From: Cryomorphaceae bacterium
GTDB taxonomy: Bacteria; Bacteroidota; Bacteroidia; Flavobacteriales_D; Crocinitomicaceae
Length of the DNA stretch: 52,540 nucleotides
Direction: 5' to 3'
Assembly: GCA_021299335.1 (NCBI GenBank)
Contig: JAJTGF010000013.1
Span: 1-52,540 of the forward strand
A model generated the notes under the pieces. The model saw nothing but the letters and a program-made list of their open reading frames with translations. It did no database searches and had not been told where the DNA came from. The position numbers and the translations under genes were made by a program. This document shows positions 21,101 to 29,670 of this stretch, piece after piece. Positions within the stretch are counted from its first letter, which is position 1. The number at the start of each line of letters is the position of its first letter.

Positions 21101-21230
21101 TGGGATCTGCTTGGTTAGGAGCTGCAACCAATTGTGCTGTGGTTGGCGTTACATAGCCGTAAAATTCGGCGTTTTGAGCAAAAATAGAGCTGCAGCAACA
21201 GAGCAGGACGGAGAGTAAGCGTAGTTTCAT
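18117..21230 (-). CDS. Secreted T9SS-sorted protein with SprB repeats
   Basis: Signal peptide, repeated GG(T/N)SPYTYALNGG...F..L.AGTYT.T..DANGC units, C-term LYPNPNNGIFELQIEGIK...GSYYLGIYEEGQSGLLQFIKQ. Confidence 0.85.
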   Translation of the reverse strand: MKLRLLSVLLCCCSSIFAQNAEFYGYVTPTTAQLVAAPNQADPKKDIVIPNFKGREVPVQMGFNAHQPDWVWQQHGNNNQQKTTSASLLWQVQGIGNGISPPDPSGESDSTVYIQGTNSGSGGSYKIFNKTTGASVSGTLVMATLGSPTVTGLGDPVILYYKTAKRWIITQFSTQAQKKLLVYVSQTSNPQGAYYFYQFTCPNFPDYPKWSICETSDALLASTNEGGPPRVYAMKLSALVSGATSPFIGVAIGYTLNGFGFQSITPVDLEGDLAGPAGQKPLFVRHRDDEKHSNGSPDSPTNDWIEIWEMTINWTNNTGSVAKIQDVPITEIDSDLCGLTSFSCIAQPGTTVKLDPLRECVMYKAPMRVFQDHQAMALCLATDVNGNNRAGVRWLELRRPTGSTGAWTLYQEGTYAPGTTLNRWMPAINIDKYGNIMLAYSTSGSTAPDYPSIQMTGRKACDPLGQMTLPETMIKQGLSARTSNTRWGDYHHMCIDDFDGLTFYYTGVVMNSNNNIVTNVSAFKMNPDSLDLAILDAYTTQTGGICGASTQIAIIVENRGVNAVNTFTVSSQIGTANPTSQAFTSSSLGGYQAIDTIFFTVSGLQAGSNNVLLQLANINGLGNDENTCNDQFNLNINVIGASNVTVNAVVSQQPSCNASNGVVVLQATGNNSPYTYALDNAPAQTSNTFNNLSAGNYTYTVTDNQGCAVSGTFTIAATASINASVVQTTTIACAGSQTANIVVTPNGGTAPYNFSINNGADQASNTFNNLGAGTYTIGVIDANGCSTSLTYIVTEPTPLSVNMIPTMISCNGANDGSLNCQVSGGTSPYTYALNGGAASTSPVFSSLPAGTYTLTATDANGCQQDFTSTITEPAALMLTANTTVSNGNDGTIALAASGGNSPYTYSMDGQNYYSGSFFSGLAIGTYTCYVKDNNGCVTAIEVVVNSSSLSELNFQVMQLYPNPNNGIFELQIEGIKSAGLEAKLFNLKGQHIASFALKASNGKVKQTIELSPKIAAGSYYLGIYEEGQSGLLQFIKQ
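18400..19290 (-). repeat. About four tandem SprB-type protein repeats
   Basis: Four SPYTYALD / APYNFSIN / SPYTYALN / SPYTYSMD units, each followed by AGTY/IGTY and a D.(Q/A/N)GC motif. Confidence 0.8.
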
Positions 21231-21307
21231 AGTTTAGGGTTGAGTTTAGCACGTTGAAATTATGAAATTTTATCCAAAAATTAGCCTTCTAATACTATTT
21301 TTATGGC

Positions 21308-22057
21308 ATGAAAATCATTCTATCTCCAGCTAAGCTCATGCGGCCTTATTTCAGCCCTCCATCGGGTAAATTGCTCTTTAAAAAGCAAGCCCAGCAGCTC
21401 ATGAGTGAACTAAAGCGTTGGAGCGTCACGGATTTGATGCGGCAAATGAAATTATCAGAAGAAAAAGGGAATGAAACCTTTCACATGATTCAGCAATGGG
21501 GGGCCAAGAAAAATCAAATAAATAGCGCACCAGCGCTCTTTGCTTACATCGGCGAAGCCTTCAAAGCGCTAGATGCCGATCATTTGAAAGAGGAGGAAGT
21601 CGCCTATTTGAATAAGCATCTATTTATTTTATCTGGCTTGTATGGTTTACTGCGTGCAAATGATCTAATAGAGCCTTATCGTTTGGAAATGGCACAGCGC
21701 GGTGTGGCACCCGAGGAGCAGTCGTTGTATCATTTTTGGAGAGCAGACGTCCAAAAAAACATGCTGAAGCAACTCACAAAAGGGGAGAGCCTGCTCAATT
21801 TAGCAAGTTCAGAATACAGCGACCTTTTGCAAGCCCCTAAATTGAGGTCAATCATGTACACGCCTCATTTTTATGAAAAGAAAAATGGGGAACTCAAGTC
21901 AGTATCGGTTTTTTCGAAACAAGCCCGCGGCACGATGGCCAGGTGGTGTGCCGTATACAACATAGTTCAGCCTTTAGATATCAAGTCGTTTGATGAGCTT
22001 GGCTACCAATTCAGTTCTGAAAATTCTGATGGGAACGAACTGGTTTTTATCCGTTAA
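21308..22057 (+). CDS. yaaA: Peroxide stress protein YaaA (DUF328 family)
   Basis: MKIILSPAKLM, FILSGLYGLLRANDLIEPYRLEM, LLNLASSEYSDLL, KQARGTMARWC. Confidence 0.92.
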   Translation: MKIILSPAKLMRPYFSPPSGKLLFKKQAQQLMSELKRWSVTDLMRQMKLSEEKGNETFHMIQQWGAKKNQINSAPALFAYIGEAFKALDADHLKEEEVAYLNKHLFILSGLYGLLRANDLIEPYRLEMAQRGVAPEEQSLYHFWRADVQKNMLKQLTKGESLLNLASSEYSDLLQAPKLRSIMYTPHFYEKKNGELKSVSVFSKQARGTMARWCAVYNIVQPLDIKSFDELGYQFSSENSDGNELVFIR

Positions 22058-22523
22058 AATCAAAGTCAGGAGCTTGCTCAATGATTTCCCAGGTGTGGTC
22101 TGCAAGTAATTTGACACTGGCTAGGTAGGTGAGCTTGTCGCCAGATTTACCCCAAGAAAGCGGGCCAATGAGCGAAAGCATGAGTTTTTCATCCGCTTTG
22201 CGGTACAAGTGATAGACATGATTGATCAGCGGCTCGAAGCGCAATTCGGTTTGATAGATGTAATCCGAAATGGTTTTTCTGGCTTGAATTTTTTGGGCTT
22301 GAGCGGCTAGTAACTGCATTTGTTCGTATATCTGAGACAGCTGCATATCCGTTTGTTGGTTCATAGCGCTCAGTGCGCGACCTTTGAGTTTGCCGGTATC
22401 TTCGGGCTTGATCACGGCGCCACCAACAGTATGAGCATAAGGAAGCAAATGCGGATTGCTCGCAATTTTGTCAGGGTCAATCGGGTTGACAAACGCTTTT
22501 TTTGACTTTTTATCTTGCTTCAT
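22047..22523 (-). CDS. DUF2452 domain-containing protein
   Basis: NPIDPDKIASNPHLLPYAHTVGGAVIKPEDTGKLKGRALSAM...LRFEPLINHVYHLY. Convergent 11-bp overlap with yaaA. Confidence 0.75.
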   Translation of the reverse strand: MKQDKKSKKAFVNPIDPDKIASNPHLLPYAHTVGGAVIKPEDTGKLKGRALSAMNQQTDMQLSQIYEQMQLLAAQAQKIQARKTISDYIYQTELRFEPLINHVYHLYRKADEKLMLSLIGPLSWGKSGDKLTYLASVKLLADHTWEIIEQAPDFDFNG

Positions 22524-22524
22524 T

Positions 22525-23646
22525 CTAGACCAATTTACTCAGGGCAGCACCAACGGCAGTTCCAATTGCTACACCCATGCCTCCCATTCGAACACCTGCA
22601 TGTACGTTTTTGTTCAGCGACCTAATAATTGGTTTTTTTTCAGGACCCACACACATGATCCCCGACCATTCTTGGTCAATTTCAAAAGCTTGTCCGGGTA
22701 AAATCTCAGTGCTCAGTTTGTTTAAGAGCGCAGCACGTATGCGTTCATTTTTGTCAAATGTTGTCGTCGTTTCAGTTTCAAAATCAAGGTGCCTTCCGCC
22801 ACCTAATAAGATGCGATTCCCGATATCTCTAAAGTAGTAATAGCCCTTGTCGCTGTGAAATGTACCTTTGATGCGGTGTTTCATGGGTTTGGTAAGCAAA
22901 ACTTGCGCCCGAGCAGGTCTGAGCTCATTCTGAAAATAGGTTTGCGCAAAACCATTTGTACACAAGAAAAGATGTTGGGCCGAGAGTTCACCATGTGTAG
23001 TAGCAATCAAAACGTCATCATCGCTCGATTCCCATTTGATTACTTCAGTTGCAAATAAAAATTGAATGCCTTGCGCACTGCATTGTTGGTGAAGTTGATG
23101 GATCAATAATCCGGTGTCTAGAGCGCCTTCAAAAGCATTGAAGTAGGCCACTTGGAATCCTTGGAAGCCAAATTTGCTTTCATAGGTCGTATCTTTTTGG
23201 TAAACATGAGCGTAACCAAAACGCTTTTGAAATTGCTCATTTAAAAAGGGTATAAATTCAGGATCCAAGTCTTTTTCGCTGGCGCTGATTAAGTCCCAAG
23301 AGCCACAATTTTGGTAGCGCATGGCTGCAGCGGGCACTCTTTTTTGAAGCTGCTCCAAGCCTTTGAGCCTCAGCTCAATGGTTTCCCAAACTTTATCTTC
23401 GGGCATGTGGCAGAGGTCGTCTTGGATTTCTGTTGGACTACCAAAGCAGGCAAAACCTGCATTTTTTGTACTAGCGCCTGTTGGTAAATAACCTCGTTCA
23501 AGGATCAATATTTTTTCTGTCGGGAAGCGCTCGCGCAAGGAGAGCGCAGTAGACATGCCGATGAGCCCAGCGCCCACAATAACGAAGGTATTGCCGACAA
23601 TATATTGTTCGCGTTCCCAGTAACTCAATTGATCAAAGCGCAGCAT
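22525..23646 (-). CDS. FAD-dependent oxidoreductase (DAO family)
   Basis: FVIVGAGLIGMSTALSLRERFPTEKILILERGYLPTGASTKNAGFACFGSPTE; C-term GIMCVGPEKKPIIRSLNKNVHAGVRMGGMGVAIGTAVGAALSKL. Start placed at ATG 23646 (MLRFDQLSYWE). Confidence 0.88.
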   Translation of the reverse strand: MLRFDQLSYWEREQYIVGNTFVIVGAGLIGMSTALSLRERFPTEKILILERGYLPTGASTKNAGFACFGSPTEIQDDLCHMPEDKVWETIELRLKGLEQLQKRVPAAAMRYQNCGSWDLISASEKDLDPEFIPFLNEQFQKRFGYAHVYQKDTTYESKFGFQGFQVAYFNAFEGALDTGLLIHQLHQQCSAQGIQFLFATEVIKWESSDDDVLIATTHGELSAQHLFLCTNGFAQTYFQNELRPARAQVLLTKPMKHRIKGTFHSDKGYYYFRDIGNRILLGGGRHLDFETETTTTFDKNERIRAALLNKLSTEILPGQAFEIDQEWSGIMCVGPEKKPIIRSLNKNVHAGVRMGGMGVAIGTAVGAALSKLV

Positions 23647-23737
23647 TTTTTTTACTCGTTGATTTTTAGCAAATTTGTGTTTGAAACAAATGTACCAAAT
23701 TGCGTTGAATAGGTCATTTGACAAACCATAGATTGAC

Positions 23738-25939
23738 ATGATCAAATTACTCTATTTTGTATTGTTGCTAATTCCTGCTGGGCTCTTTGCACAGCGTGAT
23801 TTTCTCGTTGTGATCGAAGGAAGCACGACGAACTTACTCGATCAGCGCGCTGTCGTCGGCGTGACCATCGATATCATGCAGCAAGATGCCGTCCTGACTA
23901 AAGTACTGAGCAACCAAAGCGGCCAATTTTATGCATCGGCCAAGATATCGCAAGGGCAGCCCATTCAAGTGCGCCTGACTAAAGGTGGTTTTTTGACCAA
24001 GCAGGTCTTACTCGACCTCACCACACTTCAAAGTCAGTCGAGTAGTCCAGGCGGTCTGCAACTGACCCGTAACTTGAATTGCGAACTCTATGAGCTCCGA
24101 CCTGACGTCGATCTATCTTTTGCCAAAAACGCAGTGACCGATAAATACGTTTGGTCAAACGGTGCTTTAGTTCATGTTCCGTTGGTCAAAACAGACGCAG
24201 ATCAAAAAGCAAAAGCGGCATATCAATTGGCAATAGACCAGAAAGCATATCAGCGTCATATGCTTGCTGCCGAGAAAGCGAATGCAGCCCAAAACCAAGA
24301 TCAGGCGGTTGTTTACCTCGATTCTGCCCTGCTCGTTATCCCAAACGATGCCCCCGCCAAACTCAAAAAAGAACAGATCTTAAGCGCACAAGCTGCTGAA
24401 CGCAAACGCATCCAAGACGAAGCGCTTCAGGCCAGCCTCCTCCGTGAAGCCATTGCCGCTCGCCAAGCCGGTGACCTCAACTTGGCAAGCCAAAAAATCA
24501 AAGAGGCCGCTGCTGTATTGCCCAATAATTCTGCAGTGGTTCAAGAGCAAACAAACATCGATAAAATGCGCACTGAAGCAGCAGATGCCCAAGCCAAAAC
24601 CATGGCTTTTCAAAAGGCTATGCAAGCAGCTGCCGCATTAGTAAACGCTAAAAAATACGACGAGGCCGAGACCAAATACAAAGAGGCACAACAAATCAAA
24701 CCAACAGAAAAAGAAGCCGTCAATGCCCAATTGCTCCTGCTCAAAGAATTGAAATTTGACATCCAGAACGAGGCAGAGCTCAAACGCACCATGAAGTTGG
24801 CCAATGACCAATACCTCCAAAAGAAATATGACCTTGCTCTTGAGACTTACAAAAAAGCGGATCAACAAATTGCGCTTTTTCACAAGCAAAGCCTCATCGA
24901 TAGCTATTCCAAAGAATTACAGGCGGGTATCAAACGCGTGACCGAAGGGATCAACTCGATGTCTCAGGTCTATCAAAATCAATTAGCGAAGGCCAACGAG
25001 AATTTCAACAAAGGCCCACAATTCTACGGCACAGCCAAATCAATTCTGAATTCAGACCCCATGAAAAGCCGCCAAAACGAGCCTGAGGTCATTGAACTCA
25101 AAAACAAAATCAGTGCCATGGAGGCGTACTATGAGGCGCGCAAAACGGCCTACCAGTTGGTGAAGGCCAAAGACAACCCAGGTGCACTCAAAGCGCTTGA
25201 AAAACTTCATGCGTCCGGTTTGGCTCAGCAGCAATACCTCAATCAAAATGAGCTTCCAGGTATTCAAAAAAGCATGGACTCCTTGCGCATCATTTTGACG
25301 CCGGCACCCGTTGTAAAAGTGAAAGAAGATGCTGTGGTAGAGCCCGCAGGTATCCGCTTAACAGCTCCTGGTGAAGCAGTAAATGGAGAAAACTCAATGG
25401 TATTCAATGACCTACAAAGCAATCGCGAAGCCAAGCAAGAAAGTCCGTACCGTACACAGCAACAAATCAGAACCGAAGTCGAATACCAAAATTACTTCTC
25501 TCAACAAAATGCGGCTGTGGGCTCCTACGAAACGACTGCTCAATTTGAAATGACGCGTTCACAAAGAGAACTACAAAGCAGGCAAAACGAAGCAACCCAG
25601 CAAACACTCCAATCCGATCGCGCTCAAAAAACACAAGAATACGAGGTGGCTGTCCAGAACCGAGAGGCGCTTAGCGCACAGCATCAGCAAGACAACGTCA
25701 CCAATCTCAATGCCTGGAAAGACGCCAAAGACCACCAAAACCAAACCGAACAGAAAGCAGCAGACGGGCGTCAACAAAGCGAGCTCGATCGTTTGAATGT
25801 CATTCAAAACCAAAAAGACCTACAGGTTCAAAAAAGCCGCGCCGAAGATGAAAAAAATGTGACAGAACTCAACCAACGCACACAGGCGGTTACCTATACC
25901 AAACAAGTTCAGCAAGATGCCGCCGACATATCAAATTAA
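23738..25939 (+). CDS. Secreted coiled-coil / TPR-like protein with CarboxypepD_reg-like N-terminus (3' end probably frameshifted)
   Basis: Signal peptide, repeated alpha-helical AxxAxxxxNxxxYDxAxxxYKxAxxIxP units, Q/E-rich C-terminus. Confidence 0.75.
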   Translation: MIKLLYFVLLLIPAGLFAQRDFLVVIEGSTTNLLDQRAVVGVTIDIMQQDAVLTKVLSNQSGQFYASAKISQGQPIQVRLTKGGFLTKQVLLDLTTLQSQSSSPGGLQLTRNLNCELYELRPDVDLSFAKNAVTDKYVWSNGALVHVPLVKTDADQKAKAAYQLAIDQKAYQRHMLAAEKANAAQNQDQAVVYLDSALLVIPNDAPAKLKKEQILSAQAAERKRIQDEALQASLLREAIAARQAGDLNLASQKIKEAAAVLPNNSAVVQEQTNIDKMRTEAADAQAKTMAFQKAMQAAAALVNAKKYDEAETKYKEAQQIKPTEKEAVNAQLLLLKELKFDIQNEAELKRTMKLANDQYLQKKYDLALETYKKADQQIALFHKQSLIDSYSKELQAGIKRVTEGINSMSQVYQNQLAKANENFNKGPQFYGTAKSILNSDPMKSRQNEPEVIELKNKISAMEAYYEARKTAYQLVKAKDNPGALKALEKLHASGLAQQQYLNQNELPGIQKSMDSLRIILTPAPVVKVKEDAVVEPAGIRLTAPGEAVNGENSMVFNDLQSNREAKQESPYRTQQQIRTEVEYQNYFSQQNAAVGSYETTAQFEMTRSQRELQSRQNEATQQTLQSDRAQKTQEYEVAVQNREALSAQHQQDNVTNLNAWKDAKDHQNQTEQKAADGRQQSELDRLNVIQNQKDLQVQKSRAEDEKNVTELNQRTQAVTYTKQVQQDAADISN

Positions 25940-26126
25940 AAACAAAGAAGGCTACGTGACCAAAGTGATCATCAGAAGGGTGGTTGTAGATCCGAACGGA
26001 CACGGCGTGGTCTATGAACAAACAACCGACGAAAACGGCAAAACTTATTTTACAAGAGACGGACAGGTGAGCACAGAATACATTTGGTTCAATGAATCTA
26101 CTGGTGCCAATGTCCTGACTAAATAA
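25917..26126 (+). pseudogene. Probable out-of-frame C-terminus of the 23738 gene
   Basis: MPPTYQIKNKEGYVTKVIIRRVVVDPNGHGVVYEQTTDENGKTYFTRDGQVSTEYIWFNESTG resembles the C-terminal module commonly ending this type of Bacteroidota protein; overlaps the 3' end in another frame. Confidence 0.6.
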
Positions 26127-26132
26127 GTTGAC

Positions 26133-27491
26133 ATGCAAGTACATTTTATTGCAATAGGAGGCAGCGCAATGCATAACCTTGCTATTGCCCTCTCTAGAAA
26201 AGGTTTTCAAGTATCTGGTTCGGACGACGAAATTTTCGAACCTTCGCTGTCCAGGCTTCAAAAGCAAGGAATCTTACCTCAGCAACTAGGTTGGGATGCC
26301 ACCCGCATTCATGCTGGGCTTTCAGCAGTTATTCTTGGCATGCATGCCCGAGCTGATAATCCAGAACTAGAAGCAGCTAAAAAGCTCGGCATTCCTATTT
26401 TTAGTTATCCGGAATACCTCTATGAACAGAGCAAGGATAAAATTCGCGTGGTCATAGGCGGGAGTCATGGAAAAACAACCATAACCTCTATGCTTTTGCA
26501 TGCGGTAGCCAAACTCCAAATCGACGTCGACTACATGGTTGGCGCCCAACTCGAAGGTTACGACTGCATGGTCAGACTGACCCAAGAGGCCAAATACATG
26601 ATCTTAGAAGGCGATGAATACTTGAGTTCACCAATAGACCGCCGCCCAAAGTTTCACTTATATAAGCCGCATATTGCGTTGCTTTCCGGAATTGCCTGGG
26701 ATCACATCAATGTGTTTCCTACATTTGAAAACTACGTCGAGCAATTTGAAAAATTTATTGCTATAATTGAGCCCGACGGAGCTTTGGTCTACAACCAAGA
26801 AGATGCCGAAATTGAGCGTTTGGCTTCCAAAACGGCCAATCTGAAATTGATGCCGTACCGAACGCCTGAATTTTCTCCAACTCCCTCAGGTACCGACCTT
26901 CATTTTGAAGGCCGCACCTATCCTTTACAAGTTTTTGGAGCCCATAATCTTCAGAACTTAATGGGTGCAATGTACTTGGCCCAGCAAATGGGAATAAGCG
27001 CTTCTGATTTCTTCACCGCTATGTCGGATTTCACTGGCGCAGGTAAGCGACTTCAAAAAGTTGTTGCCGCCCCCGATTTCGTACTTTATAAAGATTTTGC
27101 ACATTCACCATCCAAGTTAAAAGCCACCACGAGTGCTGTTAAACAGCAGTATCCGGATCGCGAAGTGATCGCCTGCATGGAATTACACACTTTCAGCTCT
27201 CTACAAAAGTCCTTTTTACCACAATACGACGGCGCCATGAACGCTGCCGACCAAGCACTTGTTTATTTTAGTCCGGAAGTGGTTGCTCATAAAAAGTTAC
27301 CTGCTTTGGATGTTGCTGAGGTTGCAGCTGGTTTTGGTGGTGTGGTCAAAATATGCACCCAAACTCAAGAGGTCTTGGATTTCATTCGGTCTCAAAATTG
27401 GCACAATAAAGTGCTTCTGATGATGTCTAGTGGGAATTTCGACGGGATTGACTACGACGCACTTGGCGAAGAGCTCTGTGCTAGTCTCTAA
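26133..27491 (+). CDS. mpl: Mur ligase family protein, Mpl-like (UDP-MurNAc:L-Ala-gamma-D-Glu-meso-DAP ligase)
   Basis: FIAIGGSAMHNLAIALSRKGFQVSGSDDEIFEPSLSRL, GGSHGKTTITSMLLH, EGDEYLSSPIDRRPKF, YKDFAHSPSKLKATTSAV. Confidence 0.88.
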   Translation: MQVHFIAIGGSAMHNLAIALSRKGFQVSGSDDEIFEPSLSRLQKQGILPQQLGWDATRIHAGLSAVILGMHARADNPELEAAKKLGIPIFSYPEYLYEQSKDKIRVVIGGSHGKTTITSMLLHAVAKLQIDVDYMVGAQLEGYDCMVRLTQEAKYMILEGDEYLSSPIDRRPKFHLYKPHIALLSGIAWDHINVFPTFENYVEQFEKFIAIIEPDGALVYNQEDAEIERLASKTANLKLMPYRTPEFSPTPSGTDLHFEGRTYPLQVFGAHNLQNLMGAMYLAQQMGISASDFFTAMSDFTGAGKRLQKVVAAPDFVLYKDFAHSPSKLKATTSAVKQQYPDREVIACMELHTFSSLQKSFLPQYDGAMNAADQALVYFSPEVVAHKKLPALDVAEVAAGFGGVVKICTQTQEVLDFIRSQNWHNKVLLMMSSGNFDGIDYDALGEELCASL

Positions 27492-28023
27492 AAACAACCC
27501 GGCGATAAATGACCGCAATGAGCAAGCTGTTGAGGGTGCCATAGACCAACAACGCCAATAAACTCACGCTCAAGGTAAACTGAGGGTCATACATCATGGC
27601 CGTATTTTTACGTGCCATTTCAACTATTTCGGCATCGCTTTTATTTTCTAGTGCGCTATTGCCTTTTCTAATGGCGGCAATTTCAGCGGGGCTGTCCATT
27701 TTTTGTTCGTAAGCCGCTCTTTTCTTTTGATTGAATTCAGGATAGATATCTCTGTAGTAGAAAAACAGAAAGAAACTGACAATAAGCGTGTAGGGTAGCC
27801 CGACGCTCAGGCCTGCTTTGATGTCGGTGAGTATGTTGCTTTCACTGGTGCCATTTCTTTTTTTGCGGTACATAAATAAAGCGATAGCAGCAGTTAGAAA
27901 TGCCATATTGAGCAGTACGAAAATTTGGATTTCATCAAGCTTCCAATTGAGAGCGAACGCGAGCATTTTGATTGCTATCCATATGCTCCCGAAGACTAGA
28001 CCGTAAAGCCAACCGTTTTTCAT
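27481..28023 (-). CDS. DUF4199 family membrane protein
   Basis: Four hydrophobic helices, IKAGLSVGLPYTLIVSFFLFFYYRDIYPEF; start overlaps rho stop. Confidence 0.7.
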   Translation of the reverse strand: MKNGWLYGLVFGSIWIAIKMLAFALNWKLDEIQIFVLLNMAFLTAAIALFMYRKKRNGTSESNILTDIKAGLSVGLPYTLIVSFFLFFYYRDIYPEFNQKKRAAYEQKMDSPAEIAAIRKGNSALENKSDAEIVEMARKNTAMMYDPQFTLSVSLLALLVYGTLNSLLIAVIYRRVVFRD

Positions 28024-29561
28024 TAGCTATTCATTGATACCAAAAACTCTTCGTTGGAGAGCGTGTTTTCCATGTGGGATTTCATGAATTCCATAGCTTC
28101 TACTGGGTTCATGTCTGCGATGAATTTACGGATGAGCCAAACGCGCTGTAAGACGTCTTTACCCACGAGTAAATCTTCTCTTCGCGTACCAGAAGCCGTG
28201 ATGTCGATTGCAGGATAAATGCGGCGATTCGATATTTTGCGATCGAGTTGGAGTTCCATGTTGCCGGTTCCTTTGAATTCTTCAAAGATGACTTCGTCCA
28301 TTTTTGAACCTGTTTCTGTAAGGGCAGTTGCGAGTATCGATAAAGAACCTCCGTTTTCGATTTTACGCGCAGAACCAAAGAATCTTTTGGGTTTGTGAAG
28401 TGCGTTGGCGTCTACACCACCGGAGAGTACCTTGCCAGAGGCAGGAGAAACGGTATTGTACGCGCGCGCAAGACGGGTAATGGAATCGAGGAGGATGCAG
28501 ACATCGTGGCCACACTCCACCATGCGCTTGGCTTTTTCGAGGACCATGTTGGCAACTTTTACGTGGCGATCAGCGGGTTCATCGAAGGTAGACGCAATGA
28601 CTTCTGCTTTGACCGAGCGCGCCATGTCGGTGACTTCTTCTGGGCGTTCGTCGATGAGCAGAACAATGAGGTAAGTTTCAGGATGATTGGCGGCAATTGC
28701 GTTTGCTACATCTTTGAGGAGCATGGTTTTACCCGTTTTCGGTTGCGCGACGATCATGCCGCGCTGACCTTTTCCAATTGGGGCAAAGAGGTCCATGACG
28801 CGCGTAGAAAGGGTTTCTTGGGCGTGACCTGTGAGCTTAAATTTTTCGGAAGGAAAAAGCGGAGTAAGGTATTGAAAAGGAACGCGGTCTCTGATGTAAG
28901 AGGGGTCGCGACCGTTGATGGATTCTACTTTTACAAGCGGAAAGAATTTTTCACCTTCTCGAGGTGGGCGAATGGTTCCTTTGATGGTGTCGCCTGTTTT
29001 GATGCCAAAGAGCTTGATTTGGTTCTGAGATACGTAGATATCATCGGGAGAAGGAAGATAGTTGTAGTCTGAGGAACGCAAAAAACCATAGCCATCTTGA
29101 ATGACTTCCAATACGCCTTCTGCGGAAACAATACCGACCAAATCAAAGTTTTCTTCTTTATTGACTTCTTCGGGTTTGTCTTGGTTTTCGCGTGGTGGAC
29201 GTTGGTTGCGGTTCTCGAAGCGCTGTTGGTGCTGACGCTGACGCTGTTCGTTTGGTTTATCTGATTCTGGCGCTTTTTCAGCGACAGCTTGTGGAGTAGC
29301 GTCTTCGGTCGGAGGCGCAACTTCTGTTTGTGGTTGTGGCTCTAATTCGGTGCGGGGCTTGCGGCCGCGCTTGCGCACATTCGGGTTTGCTTCAGTTGGC
29401 GCTACTTCACTCGTTGCTGCTGCCGGAGCAGCAGGTTGGTCTTGGCCAGTTATGGCGGCAATGAGTTCGTTCTTTTTGAGACTACCGGCATCAATGCCAA
29501 GGCTTTGCGCAATAACGCGAAGGTCCGAGATTTTTTTACTCTCTAAGGTCTTTAAATCCAT
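28023..29561 (-). CDS. rho: Transcription termination factor Rho
   Basis: [102 protein letters not shown]. Start at ATG 29561 ([10 protein letters not shown]). Confidence 0.96.
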   Translation of the reverse strand: MDLKTLESKKISDLRVIAQSLGIDAGSLKKNELIAAITGQDQPAAPAAATSEVAPTEANPNVRKRGRKPRTELEPQPQTEVAPPTEDATPQAVAEKAPESDKPNEQRQRQHQQRFENRNQRPPRENQDKPEEVNKEENFDLVGIVSAEGVLEVIQDGYGFLRSSDYNYLPSPDDIYVSQNQIKLFGIKTGDTIKGTIRPPREGEKFFPLVKVESINGRDPSYIRDRVPFQYLTPLFPSEKFKLTGHAQETLSTRVMDLFAPIGKGQRGMIVAQPKTGKTMLLKDVANAIAANHPETYLIVLLIDERPEEVTDMARSVKAEVIASTFDEPADRHVKVANMVLEKAKRMVECGHDVCILLDSITRLARAYNTVSPASGKVLSGGVDANALHKPKRFFGSARKIENGGSLSILATALTETGSKMDEVIFEEFKGTGNMELQLDRKISNRRIYPAIDITASGTRREDLLVGKDVLQRVWLIRKFIADMNPVEAMEFMKSHMENTLSNEEFLVSMNS

Positions 29562-29670
29562 CAATGGTAAGTTATAAGCTGAATTTTGGAGAAGGCCCTG
29601 AAATGGGCAATTGGAAATTCGTTGCAAGTTTAAGCAAAAAAACGCGAAAAAGAACGAATAATGTTAAAAA

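Noticed and set aside
28395-29072. 225-aa plus ORF
   Set aside because: Antisense to rho; shadow ORF.
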